Positions 28,668-36,847 are shown, counted from the stretch's first letter. The stretch is DNA of 60,903 bases from Moritella sp. PE36 (GCF_000170855.1 NZ_ABCQ01000023.1:1-60903), one strand, 5' to 3'. Translations and numbers: made by a program. Notes: generated by a model from the letters alone, not told the origin.

Positions 28668-29885
28668 ATGTACTCAATAGAAAAATCTCATAAGTTAGAT
28701 AACGTATGTTATGACATACGTGGACCAGTATTAAAAGAAGCGAATCGCTTAGAAGAAGAAGGTCATCGAGTAATCAAATTAAACATCGGGAATCCCGCCC
28801 CATTTGGTTTTGAAGCCCCAGAAGAAATTGTAAAAGACGTTATTCATAACCTCCCATCGAGCCAAGGTTACTGTGACTCAAAAGGGTTATATTCTGCGCG
28901 CAAAGCCGTGATGCAACATTACCAACAGAAAGGTCTGTTAAACATCTCGATTGACAATATTTACCTGGGTAATGGCGTTTCAGAATTAATCATGATGTCG
29001 ATGCAGGCATTACTGAATAATGGTGATGAAGTGTTAGTTCCGTCACCTGATTATCCATTATGGACAGCAGCAATTACCCTCTCTGGTGGTAAAGCAACGC
29101 ACTATATTTGTGATGAAGAATCAGATTGGTATCCGGATCTGGATGACATTAAAGCCAAGATCACACCGAATACCAAAGGTATTGTATTAATCAATCCAAA
29201 CAACCCAACGGGTGCGGTATATAATAAAGAATTTTTGCTAGAAGTGGTTGAAGTTGCTCGCCAACACAATCTGATCATTTTTTCTGATGAGATCTATGAC
29301 AAGATCCTATATGACGGTGTTGAACATGTGCCTATGTGCACACTGGCGCAAGATATTCTGATTGTTACCTTCAATGGTTTGTCTAAAGCTTACCGTATCG
29401 CTGGTTTCCGCTCTGGTTGGTTAGTACTGAGTGGTGCAACCCATCTTGCTAAGGATTATATTGCTGGGTTGGAAATGCTCGCCTCCATGCGTCTGTGTTC
29501 GAATGTACCGATGCAACATGCGATACAAACGGCACTGGGTGGTTATCAAAGTATTAATGAATTGATTTTACCGGGTGGTCGTTTACTGGAACAACGTGAT
29601 TTAGCCTGGAAGATGTTAAATGATATTCCGGGTATCACCTGTGTGAAACCAAAAGGTGCGCTGTATCTGTTCCCTAAAATTGATATGGAAATGTTCAATA
29701 TCAAAGACGATCAGAAATTTGCATTAGATCTGTTGCAACAAGAAAAGCTATTAATTGTGCAAGGTACCGGTTTTAACTGGAGCCGCCCTGATCACTTCCG
29801 CGTGGTATTCTTACCGCGTGTTGAAGAGCTGACTATTGCGATTAATAAACTAGCTAACTTCTTATCAACTTACCGTCAGGCTTAG
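28668..29885 (+). CDS. alaA: Glutamate-pyruvate aminotransferase AlaA
   Basis: PLP-dependent class I aminotransferase making alanine from pyruvate and glutamate. Family start DIRGPVLKEANRLEEEGH, substrate-loop NIGNPAPFGFEAPEEI, LINPNNPTGAVY, and the PLP lysine in TFNGLSKAYRIAGFRSGW. Length (405) equals that of E. coli AlaA. It has a strong terminator. In E. coli the next gene is yfbR, here found 4.8 kb downstream. A decayed copy of the alaA 3' end lies at 31289-31511. Confidence 0.96.
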   Translation: MYSIEKSHKLDNVCYDIRGPVLKEANRLEEEGHRVIKLNIGNPAPFGFEAPEEIVKDVIHNLPSSQGYCDSKGLYSARKAVMQHYQQKGLLNISIDNIYLGNGVSELIMMSMQALLNNGDEVLVPSPDYPLWTAAITLSGGKATHYICDEESDWYPDLDDIKAKITPNTKGIVLINPNNPTGAVYNKEFLLEVVEVARQHNLIIFSDEIYDKILYDGVEHVPMCTLAQDILIVTFNGLSKAYRIAGFRSGWLVLSGATHLAKDYIAGLEMLASMRLCSNVPMQHAIQTALGGYQSINELILPGGRLLEQRDLAWKMLNDIPGITCVKPKGALYLFPKIDMEMFNIKDDQKFALDLLQQEKLLIVQGTGFNWSRPDHFRVVFLPRVEELTIAINKLANFLSTYRQA

Positions 29886-29910
29886 TTCGTAAGTGAGTTT
29901 TAGATATTAG

Positions 29911-29938
29911 AAAGGCGTCGTAATTGACGCCTTTTTTT
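29911..29938 (+). terminator. Terminator of alaA
   Basis: Stem AAAGGCGTC / GACGCCTTT with GTAATT loop and seven T, 25 bases past the stop. Confidence 0.93.
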
Positions 29939-30032
29939 GTTTTTATGGACGCCTTATTAAGAGGCTAAATATTGTGGACAAAAGTGGAGCTGTTCGAATA
30001 GCCCACTATATCTAATATTTTTGAATGACCTG

Positions 30033-30350
30033 TTATTTTTTTAATTTAACCGCGGTGCCAAAAACCATAATTTCAGATGAGCCATCCATAATTGCACTTG
30101 TCGTAAAACGGATCCCGACAACAGCATCCGCTCCTTTTTCATTCGCATTTGCAATGAGACGTTTAACCGCTATGTCCCTAGCCTCAGTTAACATTTCTGT
30201 ATAACCGCGTATTTCACCACCGATAATACTTTTTAAGCTCGCCATGATGTCACGTCCAATATGCTTTGCTTGAACGACGTTACCAGTAACAACACCGACT
30301 ATCTCTTCAATTTCTCTGCCGGGAATTGATTCTGTAGTTGAATAGATCAT
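30033..30350 (-). CDS. YbjQ-family (UPF0145/DUF74) protein
   Basis: 105-residue protein of the YbjQ/UPF0145 family, which forms pentameric rings of unknown function. Signature segments are EIVGVVTGNVVQAKHIGRDI, ARDIAVKRLIANANEKGADAVVGI (shown in part) and FGTAVKLKK. I chose the ATG at 30350 with AAGGAAAT 5-8 bases upstream; an upstream in-frame start at 30380 would overlap the PilZ gene. It follows the PilZ gene closely, so the two may be cotranscribed. Confidence 0.88.
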   Translation of the reverse strand: MIYSTTESIPGREIEEIVGVVTGNVVQAKHIGRDIMASLKSIIGGEIRGYTEMLTEARDIAVKRLIANANEKGADAVVGIRFTTSAIMDGSSEIMVFGTAVKLKK

Positions 30351-30372
30351 AAAATTTCCTTGAATAAACAGT

Positions 30373-31038
30373 TTAAACAATAAATAGTTGAGACAATAAT
30401 TTCGGCACTAGGTTGCCATTATCCATAAATTTAATACCGACACTGATCTCACCGTTTTCATTTCTACTATTACAAATCTGAGCCATAATTTTTATTTCGC
30501 CATCAACAGGGCTTTGTATACACACCAGTACATCACGCTTTTTCACCGTAGTGCGGGGATTTTTAGTTTTAAAAGAAAAACGACAGCCATTAGTTGAAAT
30601 ATCGACAATGACACCATTGATGGCCCCACCTTGGTTTTTTATCTCATCGTTTAACTTCATGGATGCAGGCAGATGAATGCTAGTGCGCTGCTGTGTACGT
30701 AGTTGACGTTTTTCGATCTCTTTTGGATAATCTAAAAACAATAATCTTTCAGGATGTTGAGTCACACTGCGAATAGAAGAACTAAAGGCGAAACACTCGC
30801 CTTTATCACCTTCCAGCAAGTAACGTACAATCACACCATTACCTTCAATGAGTACATCGTTATACTCTGAGTTATTTGCGACTCGAGGATACTTTAATAT
30901 GATATATCGACCAAGATCATAACCAACGAGGGATAATTTTAGGCGTACAGGCAGTGGGTTATTTATTTGCAGATCAAGCATTTTACCTGGTCCTAACTCA
31001 AATAATTGTAACTTTGTCTCAGCACTGGCTTCGAGCAT
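30373..31038 (-). CDS. PilZ-domain protein, YcgR-like
   Basis: 221-residue protein with a C-terminal PilZ domain. Both cyclic-di-GMP motifs are present: RTQQRTSIHLPA (RxxxR) near 113-122 and DISTNGCRF (D/NxSxxG) near 145-153. The N-terminal half resembles the YcgR N-domain, which suggests a motility or surface-attachment effector, but no flagellar genes are near. A purine-rich AAGGAAG lies about 10 bases before the ATG. The gene sits in the interval inserted between alaA and yfbR. Confidence 0.9.
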   Translation of the reverse strand: MLEASAETKLQLFELGPGKMLDLQINNPLPVRLKLSLVGYDLGRYIILKYPRVANNSEYNDVLIEGNGVIVRYLLEGDKGECFAFSSSIRSVTQHPERLLFLDYPKEIEKRQLRTQQRTSIHLPASMKLNDEIKNQGGAINGVIVDISTNGCRFSFKTKNPRTTVKKRDVLVCIQSPVDGEIKIMAQICNSRNENGEISVGIKFMDNGNLVPKLLSQLFIV

Positions 31039-31288
31039 CTTGTTTAACTTCCTTGTACAACGGTCAAATATAATCTATCCAATAATATAACTAATATTTT
31101 TAAAACCTACTATATTTGAGTTTAATTAATGAGTTATGTGATGATGCCCTGCATTTCTTCACGCCAGCCAATAACAACTATTGAATGAATTATAAGATCA
31201 AATGCTAATCTGACATTCATAGCGATAAAGATGCGGATACTAATTAGTACTGATGGTTATAAAAATATTGATGAGTTAATATCGATGA

Positions 31289-31511
31289 ATTCAATATCAG
31301 AGACGATCATAAATTTGCATTAGATCTGTTACAGCAAGAAAAGCTATTGATTGTGCAAGGTACATGTTTTAACTGGAGCCGTCCTGATCACTTCCGCGTG
31401 GTACTCTACCGCGTGTTGAAGAGCTGACAGTTGCGATGAATAAACTAACTTCTTATCAACTTATCGTCAGGATTAGTTTGTAGGTAATACAGTGCTAGAT
31501 ATTAGAAAGGA
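31289..31511 (+). pseudogene. Decayed duplicate of the alaA 3' end
   Basis: About 223 bases that align base for base with the last ~190 bases of alaA plus its 3' flank (29693-29915). Shared blocks include AAATTTGCATTAGATCTGTT, AAGAAAAGCTATT, GTGCAAGGTAC, TTTTAACTGGAGCCG and TAGATATTAGAAAGG. Identity by eye is about 85-90%, with a 1-base and a 4-base deletion that break the frame and several in-frame changes. The homology ends just before the alaA terminator hairpin. It is not translated into anything sensible. Confidence 0.9.
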
Positions 31512-31581
31512 ACCAAGACAGGATACCTAAAGCAGCACCCAAAAAGGTACCAGCGCATAGAGTAGCAAGGATTTCGATCAT
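31495..31581 (-). CDS. 28-residue hydrophobic microprotein downstream of znuB
   Basis: Short frame with a very strong Shine-Dalgarno (CAGGAGGAATCT then ATG). It encodes MIEILATLCAGTFLGAAL followed by GILSWFLSNI: one predicted membrane helix with small residues (GxxxGxxLG pattern) and an uncharged end. I do not recognise it. It lies 78 bases after znuB on the same strand, beyond a hairpin, so it may be the last gene of the zinc operon or a separately controlled gene. Its stop codon and last codons fall inside the alaA-derived fragment, so its present C-terminus was set by that junction. Confidence 0.6.
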   Translation of the reverse strand: MIEILATLCAGTFLGAALGILSWFLSNI

Positions 31582-31609
31582 AGATTCCTCCTGATTTTAT
31601 TAGTCAGTT

Positions 31610-31645
31610 AACGTGGTACTACTTTGGTCAAAGCCGTACCACGTT
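31610..31645 (-). promoter_or_regulatory. Strong hairpin between znuB and the microprotein
   Basis: Perfect 10-bp stem AACGTGGTAC / GTACCACGTT with a nested CTTTG/CAAAG stem in the loop. No U-tract follows on the minus strand, so it looks more like an mRNA-processing or stability element, or a weak terminator, than a standard terminator. Confidence 0.55.
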
Positions 31646-31659
31646 TGTTTTATAAAGTA

Positions 31660-32448
31660 TTATGAAGCACGAACCTCAGTCTTTACAATCCAAGGTTGCA
31701 ACAATAAATGAAACAGTAGGCCAGATACAAACAGCGTAATGACGATGCTTGCTCCACTGGGTAAATCATAATGAGCTGACATCGCGATACCAGACAAAAT
31801 CCCAGTCACGCCAATACCCATGCTCGCGATAAAAAACCGTGTACCTTTTAACGCGGATGCACAAAGTGCTGGAATAACCAATAACGCAAATTCAAGGTAG
31901 ATACCCGTCAACTTGACCGTTATCGGCATTAATATCGCGAAGATAACGTAAAAACCACTGCCACGCATGAACTCAGGTTTCATCGTCACCAAAGTCACCA
32001 TCGCAGCGGTGATAATCGCCAACGGCCAAACATCATTCCATGTTGCCCATAACAGCTGACCATTTAAGATACCTTGGATAAAGTCGGCACCGTGCGGGTC
32101 CTTACTTGCCAGTAAAATAGCCAATGAAGCAGACACCACAAACAAGCTGCCGATCATAGGTTCAAGGTGTTGTTGATAGTGCTTTTCCATCAAAGCAATT
32201 AAACCGCACAGCATCAGCGACAATACCCAAGGACCGATCATTTGCCCTAACCAAGTCTCGGGTAATACATCAAAACTACTTAACCAATACTGACTAAATG
32301 CAGCGCCTAATGCGGCAACTTGTGCGACAGCTAAATCAATAAAAATGATTTTACGCTGTAGCACTTGTTGCCCCAATATCACATTACCCACCAGCGCAAT
32401 CAGGCCACACAACACCGCGGGGGCGAGCCAAAGATAATCAATTAGCAT
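31660..32448 (-). CDS. znuB: Zinc-type ABC transporter permease (ABC-3 family)
   Basis: 262-residue inner-membrane permease of the ZnuB/TroC type with seven or eight hydrophobic segments. Family features are the N-terminal GNVILGQQVLQRKIIFIDLAVAQ-type segment, KLTGIYLEFALLVIPALCA, and the C-terminal AHYDLPSGASIVI. It begins 3 bases after the znuA-like stop, so it is translationally linked. No ZnuC ATPase gene is present in this operon or elsewhere in the window; the ATPase must be encoded elsewhere if the system works. Zinc rather than manganese is inferred from the Zur boxes upstream. Confidence 0.85.
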   Translation of the reverse strand: MLIDYLWLAPAVLCGLIALVGNVILGQQVLQRKIIFIDLAVAQVAALGAAFSQYWLSSFDVLPETWLGQMIGPWVLSLMLCGLIALMEKHYQQHLEPMIGSLFVVSASLAILLASKDPHGADFIQGILNGQLLWATWNDVWPLAIITAAMVTLVTMKPEFMRGSGFYVIFAILMPITVKLTGIYLEFALLVIPALCASALKGTRFFIASMGIGVTGILSGIAMSAHYDLPSGASIVITLFVSGLLFHLLLQPWIVKTEVRAS

Positions 32449-32451
32449 AGC

Positions 32452-33357
32452 TTAGCGCTTCGCTGGTTGCGCAAGCACATCGAGCAAATCATCTAATATA
32501 CCATCATACAATTCGTCGAGACTTTGCCCTTCCGATACCGTTAGTGGTAATTGAATCACTGGCTTTTGTGTTTGCTGATGCAGCCAATTGGCCGGACGTT
32601 GATTCTGATGAGAAGAATAAATAATCGCATCAAACGACGCAGGATCTAACTTCGTTAACGATTGCAAATGCGCAGTCGTCGGCGAGATCCCCGGTTTAGG
32701 CTCAAGATCTGCAACCTGCCCCATCTTTAACCAATCAAACAGATAACGATAGGTCGCGTGATAACTCACCACTTGCATACCTCGCAGCGGTTCAGCGCGT
32801 TGTTCCCATTCCACTAACTTGTGTCGCCAGTTTTCACGGAACGCTTCACCATTACGCTGGTATGCCAGTGCATTATCAGGATCGATACTTCCTAACCGCT
32901 TGGCCACGACTCGAGAAAGTTGGAGCATATCATTAGCGGCAAACTGCACATGCGGATTACCATGGGCATGAATATCACCCATGCTGCGGTCAACATGGTC
33001 ATGCGTATCCAACATGCTGACAATCTCTGACGCATACAACATGCTTTGGGTATTGTTCTGCACCGCCGGATTACTGCTTCGCGCTTGCAACATCGGTAAC
33101 CAACCGATTTCCAATTCAGCGCCTGAGCACATGGCCATATCAGCTTGGCGCATCTTCGCAATTAAAGACGGCCTCGCTTGCACGTAATGTGGGTCTTGCA
33201 GTGCCGTAGTCGCAGAATAGATGGTCGCTTCTGGCGCATGTACGGCCAATAGCGCTTTCCACTCAGGCTCACAGACGAAGATATTTAACGCCATCGCAGG
33301 TGCAGACAAGATGGCTGCACTCACGGTCAAAAATAATGTGCTTTTCTTAAAACGCAT
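32452..33357 (-). CDS. znuA: ZnuA-like metal-binding periplasmic protein
   Basis: 301-residue exported solute-binding protein of cluster A-I metal transporters. The signal peptide ends near APAMA. Candidate metal ligands are the His residues in LQDPHYVQARPS, HAHGNPHVQF and VSYHATYRYLF; the fourth position appears as YSSHQN where ZnuA often has an acidic residue. The long His-rich loop of E. coli ZnuA is reduced to a short DTHDHVDRSMGDIHAHG stretch. The start ATG at 33357 overlaps the end of the upstream barrel gene by 11 bases, a sign of coupled translation. Confidence 0.85.
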   Translation of the reverse strand: MRFKKSTLFLTVSAAILSAPAMALNIFVCEPEWKALLAVHAPEATIYSATTALQDPHYVQARPSLIAKMRQADMAMCSGAELEIGWLPMLQARSSNPAVQNNTQSMLYASEIVSMLDTHDHVDRSMGDIHAHGNPHVQFAANDMLQLSRVVAKRLGSIDPDNALAYQRNGEAFRENWRHKLVEWEQRAEPLRGMQVVSYHATYRYLFDWLKMGQVADLEPKPGISPTTAHLQSLTKLDPASFDAIIYSSHQNQRPANWLHQQTQKPVIQLPLTVSEGQSLDELYDGILDDLLDVLAQPAKR

Positions 33358-34495
33358 GTGCACCGTGGGCCCCAAACGTCATTACATATTGCAGTGTGAA
33401 TACGTTATCCGTTTCTTTAGATTGATTTTCAACACGCGAATATTGGGCGCGGACGGTACCAAAATGAGAAGAGTTCCACGCCAGCATGGCATCAAACTCA
33501 GTATCGTTCATCGCCGTCAAATGAGCGTTCCCATCATGAAGGTGACCTTCGTAGTTTTCAGCTTCACCGTAGCGTAGACCAGCCGACCAACTAGGGGTAA
33601 AGCGATATACACCCGATACGTAATACGCGGCTAAATTATCAGGTGCATTTTCTGCACCCTTATATTTACTGTCCAGAATATCGTTTAACAACATGTATTC
33701 AGCTGACAAGGTTAAATTACGGTATTTATAGTTGCCATCTGGTGCCCACTTCCACACAAAGTCAGCGCCGTATAGATTCGAGCCTGTCACTGCCGATGCG
33801 TGACTGTGATCATGATCATGGTCGTGATCGGAATGATCACTATCGTCATGCTCTTCCAAATTTTTGGTTTTACCGTTGTCATTACGCAGATAACTTAAAC
33901 CAAACTGCCAGCTAGACGATGCTGAAAAATCATCACCCACTTTTAATGTCGTGGTATAAACCCCCACTTCAGCGCCATCTTCCACAGCAGACATCTTACT
34001 GCCACTCAATGCCTCGAACCCCAATTTCACATACATATCCGTTGGTAGTACTAGGTTTACACGCAAACCATCATCATAATAATGAGAACCTAAGAAAGTA
34101 CGGTAAGCGATTGGACGCTCAACAAAACTATCTGTATGCACATGCTGGTTGTTCAAATAACCAAAGTCTGACAAGAATCGTCCAGCACGAATATTAAAAC
34201 CATAAGGCATTGCCAATGTTTCAACAAACGCCTCTTCTAAAAGAAGCTCGGTTTCATCACCATGCGCCTCTAATACTGTCGTCAATACACCGTGAAACTT
34301 GTCATCAATATTAGCGGACATACTAATTTCAGTGTGGCCGAGTCCAAAACCTTCCCCACGTTCAGAGTTATTACGCTCACCATTTTGGTAATAACCATCG
34401 AGTACAACGCCAATTTGTGGATTTGATAACGTATTAGCAAAAGCAGGGGATACCAAAATGCTACCAATCGCGAGGGAAACCAATTTATTTTTCAC
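33347..34495 (-). CDS. Zur-controlled outer-membrane beta-barrel with His-rich loop
   Basis: 382-residue exported protein with a signal peptide ending SPAFA and an amphipathic beta-strand pattern typical of outer-membrane barrels; the C-terminus ends in Phe. Residues about 215-235 form a His/Asp-rich stretch (HDDSDHSDHDHDHDHSH), probably an extracellular or periplasmic metal-collecting loop. The C-terminal end again has AHGAHAF. The start is GTG with AAGGAA about 9 bases upstream. It leads the zinc operon, and two Zur-type palindromes lie 18-61 bases upstream. It most likely lets zinc cross the outer membrane or gathers it; this is inference. Confidence 0.8.
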   Translation of the reverse strand: MKNKLVSLAIGSILVSPAFANTLSNPQIGVVLDGYYQNGERNNSERGEGFGLGHTEISMSANIDDKFHGVLTTVLEAHGDETELLLEEAFVETLAMPYGFNIRAGRFLSDFGYLNNQHVHTDSFVERPIAYRTFLGSHYYDDGLRVNLVLPTDMYVKLGFEALSGSKMSAVEDGAEVGVYTTTLKVGDDFSASSSWQFGLSYLRNDNGKTKNLEEHDDSDHSDHDHDHDHSHASAVTGSNLYGADFVWKWAPDGNYKYRNLTLSAEYMLLNDILDSKYKGAENAPDNLAAYYVSGVYRFTPSWSAGLRYGEAENYEGHLHDGNAHLTAMNDTEFDAMLAWNSSHFGTVRAQYSRVENQSKETDNVFTLQYVMTFGAHGAHAF

Positions 34496-34512
34496 AACTA
34501 TTTTTCCTTAAT

Positions 34513-34527
34513 TGTTATAATATAACA
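34513..34527 (-). promoter_or_regulatory. Zur box 1
   Basis: TGTTATAATATAACA is a perfect 7-1-7 palindrome that matches the core of the gammaproteobacterial Zur consensus (as upstream of E. coli znuA/znuCB). It starts 18 bases before the barrel gene start codon. Confidence 0.88.
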
Positions 34528-34536
34528 CTAATATTT

Positions 34537-34556
34537 TGTTATGTTATAACATAACA
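34537..34556 (-). promoter_or_regulatory. Zur box 2
   Basis: TGTTATGTTATAACATAACA is a perfect 20-bp palindrome. It contains two overlapping 7-1-7 registers that each match the Zur consensus closely, 9 bases from box 1. Tandem sites suggest tight, cooperative repression when zinc is plentiful. Confidence 0.75.
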
Positions 34557-34705
34557 CTTTAACTGCAAAGCGATAAATCTAACTATTTGAAATTTTGAGA
34601 GTATGCAAAGAGGTGCTACAGTAATAAAAACGATGACTTACGTGCATCTAGCCTTTGTTGTCGTCCGATACTTAGTTATTTTAAGAACGTTATCAGGAGA
34701 AGATC

Positions 34706-35284
34706 ATGAGCCATTTTTTTGCCCACCTTGCCCGTATGAAGTTAATTTACCGTTGGCCGCTGATGCGTAACGTCACCCATGAAAATATAGCCGAGCACAG
34801 TTTACAGGTTGCTATGGTTGCCCATGCACTTGCGCTGATCGGGAATACTTATTATGGCAAAAGCTATGAACCTGACAAAGCAGCGTCGATGGCACTGTTT
34901 CACGATACCACCGAAGTGCTCACCGGCGACTTACCTACCCCAGTGAAGTATTACAACAAAGCCATTATTCGTGAATATAACAAGATTGAATTGGCGGCTG
35001 AGAAGACCCTATTGGATATGCTGCCAGCAGAATTACGTGACGCGTATAAGCCATTATTATCGACACCCGATCTTGCTCCTGTCTATAAAACCTTAGTCAA
35101 AGATGCGGATATTCTCTGTGCGCATATGAAGTGTATTGAAGAAGAAAGTTGCGGCAATCATGAATTTGCGAAAGCCAAATTACGCTGCCAAACCGCATTA
35201 GACGAGCGCATGACTGATGAAATTCGTTATTTCATCGATGTATTCTTACCAAGTATTGGTCAGCCGTTTGATGATATGGACTAA
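34706..35284 (+). CDS. yfbR: 5'-deoxynucleotidase YfbR
   Basis: HD-domain phosphohydrolase that removes phosphate from deoxyribonucleoside 5'-monophosphates. The metal-binding pattern is HSLQVAMVAHALALI, then ALFHDTTEVLTGDLPTPVKYY, then DADILCAHMKCIEEE. Length (192) is close to E. coli YfbR (199). AGGAGAAG precedes the ATG. In E. coli it directly follows alaA; here about 4.8 kb of other genes lie between. Confidence 0.95.
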   Translation: MSHFFAHLARMKLIYRWPLMRNVTHENIAEHSLQVAMVAHALALIGNTYYGKSYEPDKAASMALFHDTTEVLTGDLPTPVKYYNKAIIREYNKIELAAEKTLLDMLPAELRDAYKPLLSTPDLAPVYKTLVKDADILCAHMKCIEEESCGNHEFAKAKLRCQTALDERMTDEIRYFIDVFLPSIGQPFDDMD

Positions 35285-35310
35285 ATTGGCGTACGACAAA
35301 CACTCTGACT

Positions 35311-36120
35311 TTATTCGGCTGGCGTAGTAGCATCAACCTCAGGCGACATATAAGCGTCTAAGAGTGTTAACCAGTTATTTGTCATGCGCTCATAATCACC
35401 AATACACAGTTCAGCGCGTTCATCAGAAAACCCGGTCTCTTCTAACAAGTAGGCGTATTGAGTATCATCACTGCCATAAACATGGCAAAGGGTGGCATAG
35501 TAACGCTGTAAATCGAGGCTGTGTTCATCCCAGAAATCCGCCTCTTCAAATTCGACTATCTCATCACCTTCCAAATAAAACAGGTCTGCTGCGCTAATTG
35601 CTATTTCAGCCCCATTTTCAAAATATTCAATCGATAATACTGCGGCTAAATTATCTGCCGCATCTTCTTCTTTACCCACAATCGGTAATTCATACGTCGC
35701 AATCAAAGCATGAGCAAGTTCGTGGAATAACGTATGTATAACCACATCCATCACCGCCTGACCTAGATTTTCTGGATTAGCCTTACCTTGATTATCACCC
35801 GCGTAATTAACAGCCTTGAAGCGCTGATCTACTTCGTCTAAAAAAGGATAGGGGATGAAAATGTCATTAACCGCGGGATCGTATAACGGGCCGTCATCAC
35901 TACCAAAGACGATAGTTAACGGTTTAGGAAAGATAAACTCGTCATTCATTAAACTAATTGCATCTTGAATACTGCTGTCTGACTGCAATTTTTTAGCGAT
36001 AAGCTGTAACTTAATATCATTCGTCGGCAGATAACGCACAATGACATTATCAGCAGCAATACTCATACTAGAGAAAAGTAACATTACGGCGAATAACCAC
36101 CTGCGTTGATAATATCCCAT
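35311..36120 (-). CDS. DUF4344-type metallopeptidase, exported
   Basis: 269-residue protein with a signal peptide ending SIAAD and a zincin motif HELAHALIA at about 140-148, preceded by VVIHTLF. Downstream EEDAADNLAAVL could supply the third metal ligand. It resembles DUF4344 putative metallopeptidases. The C-terminus is acidic. Substrate unknown. It lies 34 bases after a lipoprotein gene on the same strand, so the two are likely cotranscribed and may work together in the envelope. Confidence 0.82.
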   Translation of the reverse strand: MGYYQRRWLFAVMLLFSSMSIAADNVIVRYLPTNDIKLQLIAKKLQSDSSIQDAISLMNDEFIFPKPLTIVFGSDDGPLYDPAVNDIFIPYPFLDEVDQRFKAVNYAGDNQGKANPENLGQAVMDVVIHTLFHELAHALIATYELPIVGKEEDAADNLAAVLSIEYFENGAEIAISAADLFYLEGDEIVEFEEADFWDEHSLDLQRYYATLCHVYGSDDTQYAYLLEETGFSDERAELCIGDYERMTNNWLTLLDAYMSPEVDATTPAE

Positions 36121-36154
36121 TCATTTCCTACCTATCGTTTATGACTAAGACACA

Positions 36155-36790
36155 TTAATTGTTAATAATAGGCGTCCAATTAAACTCGGCGTTATAACTC
36201 GAGCAGTCAAACAGGTCGGCATTAGCATTGGCAAGGTAGACTTGTTTCTTCGCTGAGCTTGGATAATCAAGGTATGACGAACACGTCGCACTTTGGCCAG
36301 TACCTATCACCACTTTCGCACCGGCTTTTAGACTACACAGGGTCATTTTATCTAACGGTGACCATTGATAGCATATTTGATAATCACTGCGGTATTGCGC
36401 GATTTGGCCACGGGGACTCTTTAATGCCCACCACTCACCAAACTCACTCGCAGGGTTGCTAGCATTCCAACCACGAAATAACATAACTTGGGTGTTCTGT
36501 TTGGCAACATAGACCTGACCCTGACAAAGTTTGCCTTCATTCGCTTCACCGATAGATTGCGCCAACAGTTCAGGATCTGATACTGCAGTAAATTTACGAC
36601 TCAACTCGACGGGTAACTCCATATCACCAGCACATTCTGCGGCGGAGATTGCCGTTGCTGTTGGCATTAATAATACTGGGACGTCTGCATCCGCTGGATC
36701 AATGACTGGTGGTATTGGATCTTTTTTTTCTAATAAAACACAGCCAGAACAACTTAAAATAAGCATGCCCGTTATCGTATTTTTCAACAT
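36155..36790 (-). CDS. Putative lipoprotein of unknown function
   Basis: 211-residue exported protein; signal sequence MLKNTITGMLILSCSGCVL with two candidate lipid-attachment Cys (residues 14 and 17). The mature part has a Pro/Asp-rich linker (KKDPIPPVIDPADADVPV) and several Cys that may pair (AAECAG, KLCQGQ, QICYQW, MTLCSL, ATCSSY, LFDCSS). I do not recognise a family. It precedes the DUF4344 gene in a probable two-gene operon. AAGGAGAG precedes the start. Confidence 0.7.
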   Translation of the reverse strand: MLKNTITGMLILSCSGCVLLEKKDPIPPVIDPADADVPVLLMPTATAISAAECAGDMELPVELSRKFTAVSDPELLAQSIGEANEGKLCQGQVYVAKQNTQVMLFRGWNASNPASEFGEWWALKSPRGQIAQYRSDYQICYQWSPLDKMTLCSLKAGAKVVIGTGQSATCSSYLDYPSSAKKQVYLANANADLFDCSSYNAEFNWTPIINN

Positions 36791-36847
36791 AAACTCTCCT
36801 TAGTCTCATGTCGTATTATGGGTCTACATGATGAACAGTTAAAATTA

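Noticed and set aside
33643-34197. His/Tyr-rich plus-strand frames across the barrel gene
   Set aside because: Antisense shadows of the His-rich barrel; composition reflects the opposite strand codons.
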